A DNA stretch of 64,000 nt from NCBI GenBank assembly GCA_003971905.1, contig RSEE01000063.1, forward strand, positions 310,001-374,000, in the 5' to 3' direction. The position numbers and the translations under genes are program-made. How positions within the stretch are numbered: the first letter of the stretch is position 1; each line of letters begins with the position of its first letter. Of the stretch, positions 1 to 11,185 are shown piece after piece. Under the pieces are notes generated by a model. The model saw only the letters and a program-made list of their open reading frames with translations, was not told the origin of the DNA and ran no database searches. Source of the DNA: Moniliella sp. 'wahieum' (Eukaryota; Basidiomycota; Moniliellomycetes; Moniliellales; Moniliellaceae).

Positions 1-1048
1 TAGGTACAGAGCCTATGCGAAGGGTAGAGGGTCTTAAAGCACACTATCGCGACGTAGAGGAGCGACCGGGCGGATAAAAGACAGGTGATGCCTACCACGC
101 AGGACGGTTATTGTTGCGACGGTGACTGCCTTCATCGATCGCGGAGCACTCCCGGCCTCATTAGCCCGATGCTCCGCGGACTCGGAGGACTGCTGATGCG
201 CGCGTACCCGCGTAAGCCAACGACTAGTAGCCTTCTCCTGTAGCCTTGTCCTGCTTCCTACCATCAAGCCTATTATCTCTCGCCCGCAATCGATCGCCTA
301 CGCTACTGACCTATAAACGCTTCAGCATCCATTGCGGTCTCCATAGTCGAGTTGACGAGGACGTCGCTACACGGTGCGGAGCGTCTCGCCCCAACACAAA
401 GGCAATATGGCAGTCGTTTGAAGGCCTTAGACCTCAGACTAAGGCCTTAGGCCCCTTGGCCTTAAACCCGTTTTTATTACTGCTGCTGTTTTTCCGGGCA
501 GGTTACCAGTTACTAGTTACCAGTTACCCCGGTCACCGGTCAGTCACCCCATTCCTATGTCGGCGAGTTAGTAGACCGATAGCACTCTTGGCACAAAAGT
601 TTATTCAACGTCAGATTAATACACTAACCCAACTACCTTATGACGTCTTTCGATGATCTTGACGATCGATGATCGGGCATATAGGATTCCCTGCTCAGGC
701 ACTCAGGCGCTCAGGCCTCCGGCCTGAAATCGGGAGTGGCTTGGATTAGCGCTTAGCTGATTTCAACTACGGAGGTAAGGCCAGCAATCCCCAGGTTAAT
801 TCCTGATTATGCGCGTTGGCGTGTCTTTTACGCCCGTAGTTGGTGCATTGTTCCAACAGGCCCTCAGCAACATTCGAGATGCCGAGCCCGTCCGAGCGCA
901 TTGAGCCGCTGAACCACTCGGCCCACGAATGCCTTGCTGTAGTTGCTGGTGATACTGGTGATACGTCTGGGTATAAAGCAAACGCACCCAGACTCTCGGG
1001 TAGGCGCAGTGATTCTGCCCACCGTCTCCTTTCGTTTCTTCCATCATC
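1..1048. other. Non-coding DNA upstream of the oxidoreductase gene
   Basis: I see no convincing gene here. Frames in this stretch are short and low-complexity and have no recognisable domain. It contains palindrome-rich motifs such as AAGGCCTTAG near 430, TCACCGGTCA near 532, TCGATGATC near 665 and repeated TCAGGC units near 700, which resemble the 7-bp repeat class found elsewhere in the window. The last 60 bases before the ATG at 1049 are pyrimidine-rich, as expected for a fungal leader. Confidence 0.6.
63..107 (+). repeat. Dispersed repeat fragment, partner at 40,903-40,946
   Basis: The stretch around CCGGGCGGATAA...ATGCCTA.CACGCAGGACGG is shared, with a few substitutions and indels, with 40,903-40,946. 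Both copies are isolated pieces, so this is probably a fragment of a larger mobile element whose ends I cannot define. Confidence 0.6.
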
Positions 1049-2224
1049 ATGGCTCCTCCGACTATTCCTGCTACGCGCAAGTCGTGGTACTTTGTCAAGT
1101 ACGCCGATGGCCCGCTCAACCCATCCGAGTCCTTTCAGCTACGGGAAGAGCCCATCCCAGAGTTGAAAGAGGATGACGTTCTGATCCAGGTCAACTACTT
1201 GGCTACCGAACCATCGATGCGAGGCTCGATGCGCTCTACCGAGTCCTACCGTCCTCCTGCCCCGCTCAATGAGGTCTTCGGGCACTGGGTACCGGAACGG
1301 TGATTGCTTCTCGCTTTGATGGCTTGCGGTTGGCACCAGTGTCTATGGCTTCTTGGGTCTTACTACCCACGTGGTCTTCAATGGACCAGCAGCTCTGGCA
1401 TCGGGGAAAACTGGGTTTGGGCTGCACAAGGTGCCGACCCATCCCACCAAGAACGGCAGTATCCTTGACCCTAGGGAGTTTATGACCGCTTTTGGACCCC
1501 CCGGTTGGGCTGCTACGTTGGCCTGCTCCACCCGTTGGTCGGAGCTCTCGGCCAGTTCCGCGACACCAAACTGGAGGACGAAGTGGTGCTCGTGACTGGC
1601 GCGGGCGGCGCAACGGGCAACTACGTGATCCAAATCGCCAAGGCCAAGGGTGTCAAGAAGGTGGTGGGATTGCCTCGAGCCGGAAGCGCGAGGCAGTGCT
1701 TGCTTCCGGTGCTGATGCCTTTGTCGCCTACGACGAGCCAGACTTCCAAAGCAAGCTCTTCGAAGCCACCGAGCGCAAGGGTACAGTGTACGTATCCCTC
1801 CATTCGCTTGGGTTTGCTTGTGAGTTTGGGTTAAGTACTAACTTTCAATGGGGGATAGGCTGTTTGAAAATGTCGGGGTAAGGTGTTCCAAACCGCGCTG
1901 TTGGCACTCGAGGAAAACCGGGGCCGTGTGGCCCTTTGTGGGCTGGTGAGCTCCTATGACGGCATTGGAGCTGATGATGGTGTCGCTGCCAGTCTTGCAT
2001 GGGGCACTGTTCTGTCGCGCCGGCTGACGGTCAACGGATTCATTTGCATTGACCCCATGTACCAAGACATTAAGCCCATCGAAGGCCTGACGGACCTGTT
2101 GATGAACAACCAGATCCACTCCACCTACTATGAGCACCAGCCGTCGGGGATTGAACATGCTATCGATGCGATTTTGGCCATGCTTAATGGTAAGAATGTG
2201 GGCAAGACCACAATTGCCATCTGA
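1049..2224 (+). CDS. Zinc-independent MDR-family NADP-dependent oxidoreductase (prostaglandin reductase/quinone oxidoreductase-like)
   Basis: Member of the medium-chain dehydrogenase/reductase superfamily. The family reduces activated double bonds with NADPH, usually in the cytosol; the substrate is unknown. The N-terminal GroES-like part reads ...LATEPSMRGSM..., typical of the leukotriene B4 dehydrogenase/PTGR branch. The Rossmann glycine motif VLVTGAGGATGNYVIQIAKA lies near 1,587-1,645, and the C-terminal part (LCGLVSSYDG near 1,935) ends at TGA 2,222-2,224. The ATG at 1,049 follows a CT-rich leader. An intron lies at about 1,790-1,860 with branch point TACTAAC. The frame breaks at about 1,285, 1,330, 1,500 and 1,680, and each time conserved sequence continues immediately in another frame, so I read these as single-base sequence errors in one gene of about 350 residues. 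The exact enzyme class is inferred. Confidence 0.85.
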
Positions 2225-2865
2225 CCGCCTCTTTGACGAGTTGGAATGTATCGCGCATGCATCTGAATTGGCCCAAAATGTTCCGCTGCCTCGGCATGCC
2301 CCTTTCGCTTTCCTGTAGTTTCGTACATGACGGTATAGTAAGTACGGCACCGATGTCAGTGTGGGGACGTTGACCCATTTGGCAACGACAACAGTCACTT
2401 AGTTGTGTCTGGTCGGGGATCTGTCTCGGAACAGATGTGCTCCTGCTGACAATGTCTTCACTGGGGAAACAGCAGTAGTCTAACATCATCAAGAGTAACT
2501 GGACTGGGTAATATATTTTGGCCCAAAGGCCACACCCGCTATATATAGCTCTCAGACCACCAGTTGCAAGTTGGTTACAACTCTTGTCGACTCGTTGCTG
2601 GCCGAGACGCCGAGCACAGCCTCACTGTTCACGTGCACCCAGGTCATCGGGGGGTCTGATCCACCCCAGCAGCCGCTAGTTTGGAACATGTAGGCTCGAG
2701 CGTGCGAGTTATAATAGTAGTATGTAGCCATTACCATTGGCTGACCTAATAGTATGCATGCGTGTGTGGTGTAGCCCAGCACGGCCACGCCAGTAGGGAA
2801 CCCGGGGTGTAGAAGAGGGAAACCGGAATGGTACAAATAGAGAAACGAGGGACCAACAGGTAACA
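2225..2865. other. Convergent intergenic region
   Basis: This separates the 3' ends of the oxidoreductase (+) and the PX-domain gene (-). No conserved frame or RNA gene is recognisable. It probably holds two 3' UTRs. Confidence 0.6.
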
Positions 2866-5835
2866 TTACCGTTTCGCCAAATCATCGTCCTTATCCTTAC
2901 TGGGGTGATGGGTAGGTTCCGTGCCCCAACCACTTAACCTGGCCAGGCCGCTACCTACGCCGACCAAACCGGAAGAAGAAAGCGTCGACCCGACGCCCGA
3001 CAGTAACGACCAGCTCTCTTCTTCAGGGGGAGGAGGAGGAACAGGAGTCGAAGCGTTCTGAAGAATCGGCTCAAGCTGAACATGAGGGGTTAGCATCTTC
3101 CCGCTGTTCCAGATTCCAACCAGTCAAGAGAAAACGTACCAGGGCCAAAACGTAGGCAGGAGTTGTGGGATGATAGTCAACTCGGGAAGAGGAGGTCCGT
3201 CTGCGTCCGAACGGGGAAAGGGAACTTGATTGCCCCATGCGTCCATGCCAGTCGAGCACTCAGCCTGCTCTTCGTCCGAATCCGGCTCGGATTCAGCATC
3301 CGAGTCGATGGCACCGTCGAGCGTGGCTTCCATCACCTCGTCGCGCGCCGCGCCACCAAACCCAAGGTGCCGCATCACTTCCCCAGAAAAGGCCGCATCG
3401 TCCGCCGTGCTCCACTCGTCGTCGGGGGTAAGCAAATGGTCGGCCGCATGTGCCACACGTTGGCGGATGAGTTTGCGTCGCACCTTGGCTTGGCGTACCA
3501 ACTTGGTCCGATAGGCATGGGCCACCAGTTTGTCCGTTTCGGCCAATACTGCCATCCGCTCGGCCTGGCCGGCTGGGAGGAGGATCTCGAGGTCCATGCG
3601 GCCCAGCCCGCCGCCATGCGTGGCGCGAGCATGTTCGGAAGATGGTGCCAGTTCTTCTTCCCCCTGGCCACGAACAAGGTTGATGATGCGTTGAATCCAG
3701 TCCATCAGATAATCAAACAAGCCGCCCCCGCGTGAATGAACTTGGTGCACAAAGGAGTAGAATGCTTGCTCATGGCGCGCCACCAGATCAATAAACACTT
3801 GAACGGTGTGTTGGATCGGTGCGGCCGATCCATTCGGAGACGAACCAAGCTGATCCAACGCCTCGACAGTGCTGATCAAGTCGGAAACAAAGGCTTGCAG
3901 GTCCCCGAGAGAATCGCCAATGTCGGCTGCCTTGTACACTTGCGCAAGCGGAGCATAGAAAATGGTGACGACATCCTTAATCAAATTTGCCGTCACACCT
4001 TCCGACAAGAGGGAGACCATCTGTTCCTTGTCCCGACTTCGCAAGAGGGTACCGAGCAAAGCATGTAAATTCTCATACAGCTCCGCCGCTACTGGAGGGG
4101 TCGAATCCTGGCTTGTCCTCCTGGAAGAGGAATGGACGTGATGGGCATATGCCGCTGCTGATGCAGTCAAGCGGGTCTGCTCCAGGCTCAAGGGTGGACC
4201 ACAATGGGGTGAAATCAAGATGGCAGATAAGAGATCCCACCCGGTTGGTGGCCTAGCAGACGCACCTCATCCTGCTCCTCAGAACCAAGGCTGACATACG
4301 ACACCAAACGGGAAACAAGATCAGGTTCAGCGATCTTGGCCTCCAGGGTCTGCTGTGAGACTGCCAACTCTTTAATCTCTTCACCGATGCCGGCAAGAAA
4401 CATGCGCTGGATAAGCGACTTTGCCCAAAAGGCTGGGCAAGGAAGAGATCCAGCCAGGCACGGATCATAGCGACTGGGTTGGAAATCTTGAGAATCCCCT
4501 TGAGAAGGCGATAGGGCATGAGGGAGTGAACGTGTTTGACCTTGTTCAACAATTCGACGAAGTATCTCCCCGGCGGAAGAGATGAAAGAGTGTGCTGGCA
4601 GCCGAGATCCGAGCCCAAGAAACAACGGCGCGGTACGAAGGTGGTAGCTCTTCAATCTTGGGGACGCGCTTGATCGTACCAAACAGTCTAGGCAGCCCAT
4701 CGGGTCGGTCAAGTCCCTCTTAAAATCGGCCAGGTGGGTTTGCAAAGCCTCCACTCGCTTTGTGGTCTCGGCAGCAAATCGTGCCGCCTCATCCAACCGA
4801 GCTGATCGAGTGCCTCTCGAGCGGCCGCGTCCCGCTCTTCAGACGGTGTCAGCTGCGTTGGATCGGCCGACAGAAACGTGTTCATTGCGTCCGCTTCAGC
4901 CAGCTCGGGATGAGCAAGCAAGCTCCGCAGGTACGCGCGCAACGTCAGCGGTTCTTTTCCCTTGATAAAGGAACCGTCTGGATCGTCTAGCGAGTGCGGG
5001 TGCTGCCGGGAATCAGGGACGGAAGCCTCCTGTCCGTCATCCTCTGCGTAGCGGGCTTGAGATCGGTCCTTGGCAGGTGGGCGGGGGACACGAAGGGCAG
5101 GAAACTGCGCGCGCAGCGTTTCAGCTAGGCGAGCAAAGTCGCCGTAGCGGCGAGCAACCAGGGTCTGGGTTGCACCCGCCCCGCACCACGCCTCGTCCGC
5201 ACAAGGAAAAACTCGTGGGTCTTACGGGAGACAAGGCTGCGGTGGGAAGAGATGCGGACAGCAATCACGTTCACGTCCAGATACGAGTGAGCAAGTTGCC
5301 CCGGATCGCTGCGGCCGCGCGGGCCTCTGATGCGGCCAGGCGTTCAGAATCGGCTGCGCTGAGGCAGACAACCTGTTCGGGCGGAGAGGTGGCCAGCGCG
5401 AGGACAACAGGAGGACAAAGTAGCGCTGGAGGCGCAGGGACAAGCGCCTGCGCTTCGTCTCTTCTTCACGGTCATCGGTGCTGGACAAATTCTTGGACAG
5501 GAGGTGGTCGGCGAAGACTTGGACCTTGTCTGAGTAGAAGCTGGCGGGAGCCGAGCGCAAAAGAGGGAAGGTGAGGACGAGCTGGTGGAAGATAAAGGAG
5601 AGAATGGGGAGAGATGTGTCTGGATCGGGGGAGCCGGGCAAGGGCTTGAAGGGGGGGCCGAGCAGGGCGAGGGCGTCGGGAGTAGCGAGTGCAGTCAGTT
5701 CGAGCCCACGGCGCGGCGGAGGAGCTCCTTCTTGAGATAGTGGGCGCGCAGGGGCGTCAGTGCGAGCGGGTCGGGAGGGGGGGCATCGGACGACACGGAA
5801 GGCACCGCCGGAATGGCGCCCGACGGGGAGGCCAT
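2866..5835 (-). CDS. PX-domain protein with PXB (PX-associated) and DUF3818 domains
   Basis: Fungal phosphoinositide-binding protein of the yeast Ypr097w type, expected to act at endosomal or vacuolar membranes. Read on the minus strand from ATG 5,835-5,833 (MASPSGAIPAV). The PXB domain (LTPLRAHYLKKELLRR; DDREEETKRRRLSLRLQRY) covers about 5,760-5,390. A PX domain follows at about 5,290-4,870 (ISSHRSLVSRKTHEFFLVRT; AYLRSLLAHPELAEADAM). The long DUF3818 region comes next: SLMPYRLLKGILKISNPVAM at about 4,530-4,470, and VVTIFYAPLAQVYKAADIGD with FIDLVARHEQAFYSFVHQVH at about 3,980-3,740. An acidic tail precedes the last intron (3,076-3,139, donor GTACGT, branch point GCTAAC). The final exon ends at TAA 2,868-2,866 with DDLAKR. 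Several single-base shifts (near 5,290, 4,690, 4,470 and 4,250) interrupt the frame without loss of domain order. The domain set is diagnostic; membrane location is inferred from the family. Confidence 0.9.
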
Positions 5836-6602
5836 GGCGGACGGGAGGGGGGGAGGTGGAGGGGAGGTGGAGGTGGAGGTGGGGGCAGGGGCGTGCAAGA
5901 GAAGGGCGAATGCGCAGCCCGCCCAGGCGCGCTGAGAGCCAAGCCAAGCCAAGCCAAGCCGACGCAAGGCAGGCAAGTCTCGCCGGCTGCGCTGCCAGGT
6001 GTGCGCAGCACAGGTAACGTGGCATGACGTCACGGGGGAGTGCACTTGCAAGTTTCAAACGGATCGGGCTGGGCAAGGGGCAGCTGGCGCCTGGCGATGT
6101 TTGCGTACTGGAGCAGTTGGCTGCGCACAGGCGTCGCAGTTGGGCGAGCCTGGGTGCGCGCGTGGGCTGCGCTCACCGTTGGGGATCATCGATCATCCGC
6201 ATCGCTCAGATGCAGACGCGCTGCTCCGCCGTCTCGGTGCTGCGCGGGGGGCAGGGGGGGAAGGGCACGGTGGCTGTGTGGGGCAGCCATCCAACACGTG
6301 TGGCCGCCAGCAGGCCACTTTCGGGCAAGGGCCTCGCATGCCCTGGCCACCCTGGCGCTCAGCATCCCTGGCACGCCCTTGCTATCGGCCCCGGCCGGCG
6401 CAGCGCCACTGCTTGCAACTGGCGGCCCACACCCCCCCGCGCTTTATCATCCGCCTCTCCCACGCCCTCGCTTTCCCATGGCCCACATGCATGATCATCC
6501 TCCCAGCCCTGCCTTCTTAGACGCGCACCCCTCTCCTCCTGCTCTTCTTTCCCCTCTTCTTCTTCTCCTCCCTCTTCCTCCACACCTCACACGCCCCCCG
6601 CC
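5836..6602. promoter_or_regulatory. Divergent promoter region between the PX-domain gene and the small membrane-protein gene
   Basis: About 770 bp separates two divergent start codons (5,835 on minus, 6,603 on plus). A CT-rich tract at about 6,528-6,600 runs up to the plus-strand ATG. A purine-rich tract at 5,836-5,890 is the equivalent pyrimidine tract for the minus-strand gene. Five AAGCC-type pentamers lie at about 5,938-5,961. No TATA box is evident. Shared regulation is possible but not shown. Confidence 0.5.
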
Positions 6603-7231
6603 ATGTCCGCCACCAAGTCTTCCGCTGCGACGGTCTGCTGGGCGTTGCCGCAGCCATCGCGGCGGCCGCTGGCGTCGTAGCACTGTGGTCCACACCCTCC
6701 ACGCCGAGCGTTGACCCCAACTCTGCCCCCGCGGGGGAGGAGAAGCCAGGACAGAAGCTGGATGACAAGAAGGCAAAGAAGCCGGTGCGCAAGAGTTCCA
6801 TCCTCCGTCTCGCCCCTGACACGACCGACGACCCGCCCCAAAAGGGATTGTCAAGCGGGCGTCCGTCAGTGGTCCCGACCACCGTTTCCACGGCCCAGCC
6901 CCGGCGCCAGGAGACACGCCTTGGCTGGCGTACAAGCACGAGAACGACTCGCACCCCCGCGGAGGCGGGGTGGATCTCCTATGCCCACGAGGGAGATGAG
7001 TACGAAGGAGAAAAGCATGACACGAATCGTGACCCGACGCTGGGGGATTCGTGGGTCCTCCCTTCGCCCCAAGGGTCGCAGGTACTTCGCTCCAGCAAAT
7101 CCAATTCACGCCTCAACAAGGCCCGCTCGGGCGCCAACCTGCGCCCGCCACCCGGGATCAAGACGGAGCCTGTGCCGCTTCTGCCTACCCCCCCCTCCCC
7201 CGCCACGGTTGCGGGCGGGGGCGAGCAGTAG
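6603..7231 (+). CDS. Small single-pass membrane protein, unknown function
   Basis: I do not recognise this protein. ATG 6,603 follows a strong pyrimidine leader. A short polar N-terminus (MSATKSSAAT) runs into one hydrophobic segment (GLLGVAAAIAAAAGVVALW, about 6,638-6,694) after a one-base shift near 6,637. A lysine-rich stretch follows (KLDDKKAKKPVRKSS), then a Pro/Ser/Gly-rich polar tail ending at TAG 7,229-7,231. Between about 6,836 and 6,965 another frame reads more like protein (DTPWLAYKHENDSHPRGGG), so a compensating pair of shifts is likely. The expected length is about 210 residues. A single-pass or signal-anchored topology is inferred from the one hydrophobic stretch. Confidence 0.5.
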
Positions 7232-8335
7232 GAACTGCAACAGGTCTCCACTATATGCGCGCTTGATATGCCATTGTCTCTCACCTTACCTGTAATGTGG
7301 CGGCCATGGCCACCGATTGGAACAACGATGCGCGACAGGAGAGCCGATTTGGATGGATTGTCTTGCCTCAGATGGGTGCTGCACCAGACGACAACAAGTG
7401 CCGGAGAAGGAGCACAACAATGTCTGTGTGCCCCCTCTCCTTGATGCCACATTCGCATTGCACGGTGTGTGCACCACAATCTCATCCAATAGGCGTTTTA
7501 CATCACTACTTTACCTACTCCGCCTTTCTACCTATATACGCTCCATCCTACTCCAAACCCATTGTCATCCATATACAATCATGAACCTTCGAGATGAGAA
7601 CAGTGTCAGGGCCGGCATGCCCTTTCTGGTTCATTGGGTCCAACCTGCAGGAGTACCTTGGGTAGCCGAAGGACAGACGAAGCATCCATCATGGGAAGAG
7701 AGCATACAAGGAATAGGTTATTTCGCATGTAGTGCTCCTTCGGCAGTTTGACCATTGGACAAATCCCTCCCTCCACACACTGCGAACAGCAAAAACTCGA
7801 TCAGTCTTGAACATGTTATACAGTGACAGCGATCACATCATGTTGGCAGGGGACTCTTGCCTTTTGCGTCAGGGCACCTCTTGGCTCCTTCGGCTTGGGA
7901 CTGCGGGTAGCATGTAACATGTAATCTAATCCCCCAACCACTGTTATCTTTTGCCCGCTTTCCATCACGCCTCTGCTTCTGCTTCGATCCCTGCTTTTCT
8001 AATAGGTTGAGCGCAATCACGTACAGCACAGCCATGACAGCATGCAACCGCCCCGACTACATTGTCATGGATCTGTGTTATGTGCATTCCGGGATGGATG
8101 GGGAGTGCGTAAGCGTTAAGGCATCTACCGAGCTCAGCGCAGCTGCAGGGGAATCGAAGAGCCAGAGTGCAGAAATAGAAACGAATACCAATGACAAAGT
8201 GATGACCAAGGATCGGAAGTGGCTCATGTTGTCCAAGCAGGACGGGGCATCCAGCGTAGCATACGAACCGAGCGAGGGATGCAATTCGAAAACAAAGAGG
8301 AGAGGAAAAAGAGCAGACGTAAAGAAAAAAGAAAG
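7232..8335. other. Convergent intergenic region
   Basis: This lies between the 3' end of the small membrane-protein gene and the 3' end of the lipase gene. The frames present, including a plus-strand one from 8,007 that runs into the lipase, have no protein-like conservation and overlap the lipase antisense. I see no RNA gene. Confidence 0.55.
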
Positions 8336-9859
8336 TTACAAGCCAATGTTGCCCAACACGTTTTGGCCTTGGTTCCAGAGGGTTTGGAACGCAGCCATCA
8401 CATTGCCTCCCAGCAAGTCATCCACTCCCAACGTCAGCAGGTTGAGCAAGGTGGGCGAAGGCGATCCACAGGGAACCGGGATAAAGAATTGGCCGTCCAG
8501 GCCAAGCACTTGGAGCGTGAACAGCATCGCGTTCAAATCGCCGCCAATGACCAACTGCGGTGCCGTGTGGGCATTGGCTTCGTACACGTTGAACTGGATG
8601 TTAGCGCCGTGTTGGCACTGTTGGTTGACATAGGCCGTACCGCGTCGTAGCTGATCACATCGTCGTGCCGACCTTGGTAGATCATACGAGGGAACTTGGG
8701 ATAGCCAACACCCACGGACGACTTGTTGTTCCACATTGTCTCCCGATTCAACACGCTGCGCACGACAGGGTCGCTGTAGGGATCGCCGCTGGGCAAGTGA
8801 GCATCTCCATATACGGAATGTTGGCATAGGCAGGGCCACGTAGGATAGCATGGCAGACAGGCGGCGCATAGATCGTAGCGAGATCGTTGAGGACGCGTTG
8901 TTGCATGCCGGGTGATGGTCCGGTTGAATTTAGGATACGCTGCCATCATGCCGTGCATGCCACCCAGGGCAAAGCCAGAAAAGGACGTGTTGTCAAAGTG
9001 GCGCAGCGTCAGCTCCATGTCGATCGTCGTGCCGCCGTGGGAGGTACCGACAATGTTCAGGTCCGGCGCATACGATGGGGCCAGGTTGGCCGCCCAACAT
9101 GTCACGTGCGCGCCCTCGGAGTAGCCAGTCATGGTGACTTTGGCATCAGCAGGCCAGTTAAGGTAGTTGCGCACCGCCCGGGCCGAGTCGAGAATAGCAT
9201 ATCCAGCCTGGAACCCGGCAAAGAGAGCAGACTTGGGACCTTCGTAGTCGGGCACAACGACCGTAATGCCTTTGGAAAGGAGGAAATCGAACCATACGGG
9301 TACATCGTCGCCTACAAAGAAAAAAAAACAACAACTGATGAGTATCAAAGCAGGAGGAGAGTCAAGATAGATACACACCGAGCACCATGATGTTGGGTGC
9401 GTCGTTGCCGAGAAGGATGGTGTACGAAGGCGCACAGTTGCGGTTGGTCGAGTCTCCCAGATGTGGTAGGACATCATGCGGGGGGCGAGCCGCTGGCGGG
9501 CTCAATGGCGGTGGTGACAGTGGCGGAGGGGTGGCCCTGTGTGTTGGTGGTGCGGTAGAGGATCTGGGTGGTGCGGCCGGCGCCGGAGACCTTGTACTCT
9601 GGCTGGATACACGACTGCGGATGACATCGCCAGGCTTGTAGAGACTAATGTTGGCTGGGCGGAGGTAGAAGGGGTCGGAGTGGGGTGGGAGGTAGGTTTC
9701 GTTGTTGGGCTTCCGGGGGGCTAGTGAGGCGCGGCGGATGGCCTGCACGCCCCTCGGCTCACGGTCCGGCTGGAAAAAGGCATCGGGCGATGGCATGGCC
9801 GAGGCCACAGCGGCCAGCAGAACCGCGAGCACAAAGGCAAGCGACAGCAGGGATCGCAT
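8336..9859 (-). CDS. Secretory lipase (LIP family, Candida LIP / CAL-A type)
   Basis: Secreted alpha/beta-hydrolase that cleaves acylglycerols outside the cell. Start ATG 9,859-9,857 gives a signal peptide (MRSLLSLAFVLAVLLAAVAS). Next come the family's N-terminal segment (DPFYLRPANISLYKPGDVIR) and the oxyanion-region strand (YTILLGNDAPNIMVLG). An intron lies at 9,312-9,378, with GTGTGT donor and a long T tract before TAG. The nucleophile elbow GYSEGA (Gly-x-Ser-x-Gly type) is near 9,120. YQGRHDDVISYDAV near 8,670 supplies the likely catalytic Asp, and ANAHTA near 8,570 the likely His. The protein ends at 8,336 after a C-terminal cap-like tail. Shifts near 9,560, 9,470, 8,900, 8,760 and 8,645 break the frame while family sequence continues. 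Length is normal for the family, about 450-500 residues. The substrate is not determinable. Confidence 0.9.
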
Positions 9860-10260
9860 TGCGCCGATCAAAAGAAGGTGAGGGGCGGGGAGGGGGAGGC
9901 AAGGGGGCGGGAGACGTGGTGGAGGCGGTGATGTGGGCGTGTTGCTGTCTTCTCAGGTGCCAACTCGTACTCAACGGCGGGCCTGGGTGGCGAGGGGGCA
10001 GGTTTGCGCAGCCTGGTCGCTGCAATTTGAGACGCAACGTATATCAACGCTGAGCGCGCTGAAGCTTGAAGCTTGAACATTCACCGGCACCAGCGAGTCA
10101 CTTCTTCTAAGATCTAAGCGCTCTCTGAGCGGGCAGGGCGGGGGGGCGGAGGCCTGGGGGGTGGCACAGGGCAGCACTCGGGCGCTGCGCTGTGCATACG
10201 CAGCTGGTGCCGCATCGGCGCCCAGTACCCAGTGCCAGTGTACCAGTTGATAATGGCGTG

Positions 10261-10287
10261 TGATGCATGATGCATGATGCATGATGG
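10261..10287 (+). repeat. 7-bp array, unit TGATGCA
   Basis: Nearly four tandem copies of TGATGCA (TGA plus palindromic TGCA). The reverse-complement array, TCATGCA, is at 10,697-10,722. Both belong to the heptamer class described in the findings. Confidence 0.95.
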
Positions 10288-10696
10288 GAAAACGTCCTTC
10301 ACACTGGCGCCATCCCAAGCTTGATGATCGATGATCGATGATGGGGACCTGTGACAGTGTGACATGTGAGCGGCGGAGCGCTGAGCAACTGAGCGCCTCA
10401 GCCGGACGATCTGCAATCACCCGCCGATCGGCAGGGCCATAGTGGATAGTGCATGGTGCATGCATGATGTGCATCATGCGAGCTGCGTTGGAACACTCTG
10501 TACCTTCCCAACAAATACGATGGCCCGGCTGGAGCCTACACGACCTGACTATAGTGACTGGTGCTGTCGCAGGCTATCGCTCGCCTGTCGCTCGTGTCCC
10601 CGTGCAGCTTGAAGCTGGGCCTCGGCGGCTCACTTGGCAGTGGCCGGCCAGGAGCGGCACCGGCGGCCACCCCCGTCACGCGATTGGGACCATGCG

Positions 10697-10722
10697 TCAT
10701 GCATCATGCATCATGCATCATG
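10697..10722 (+). repeat. 7-bp array, unit TCATGCA
   Basis: Almost four perfect tandem copies of TCATGCA, the reverse complement of the array at 10,261, so the two can pair as an inverted repeat about 410 bp apart. Confidence 0.95.
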
Positions 10723-11142
10723 TGTCATGCATTGGCGATGCCGCGGGAGCGCCGTAGCGCGTAGCGTGTAGCTGCAAGCAACGGCGACTGGCCACAGTGT
10801 CGCAGTGCTGGCTTCAAGCTCTAAGAGCTTTAAGCTTCAAGTTTCAGCGAGTTGGACCCTGTTGACCGGTTGACCGCATCGTCTGCCTGCCAAGTACCAA
10901 GCACCTGGATCAGCGGTTCGACCCCGCCGGTCAGTTGGTCTCGGTCACTCGGTCACTCGGTCACCTCGGCCACCGTCCGCGTCACTGCATCATCTTACCC
11001 CGTCGGCGTGTTGGCCAGCTGGTCGAGTAGGAGCGGCAACAGACCCACGGAGTAGGCCAACAGCAAACAGGCAACAAGAACTTCAAGCGCCGATGCATGG
11101 CTTGCATTTTCGTACGCTGCTCGATTTGCTTCAGAGCTCGCT

Positions 11143-11185
11143 TCCTCAGGCCTCAGGGCCTCAGGGGCCTCAGGGCCTCAGGGCA
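11143..11185 (+). repeat. TCA-GGCC type array with variable G/C run length
   Basis: Five TCA trinucleotides separated by GGCC, GGGCC, GGGGCC and GGGCC. This is the GGCC member of the heptamer class with drift in the length of the G run. Confidence 0.9.

Noticed and set aside
8007-8633. Plus-strand open frame of about 200 residues
   Set aside because: Its second half is antisense to the well-supported lipase gene and its composition is not protein-like; no motif.
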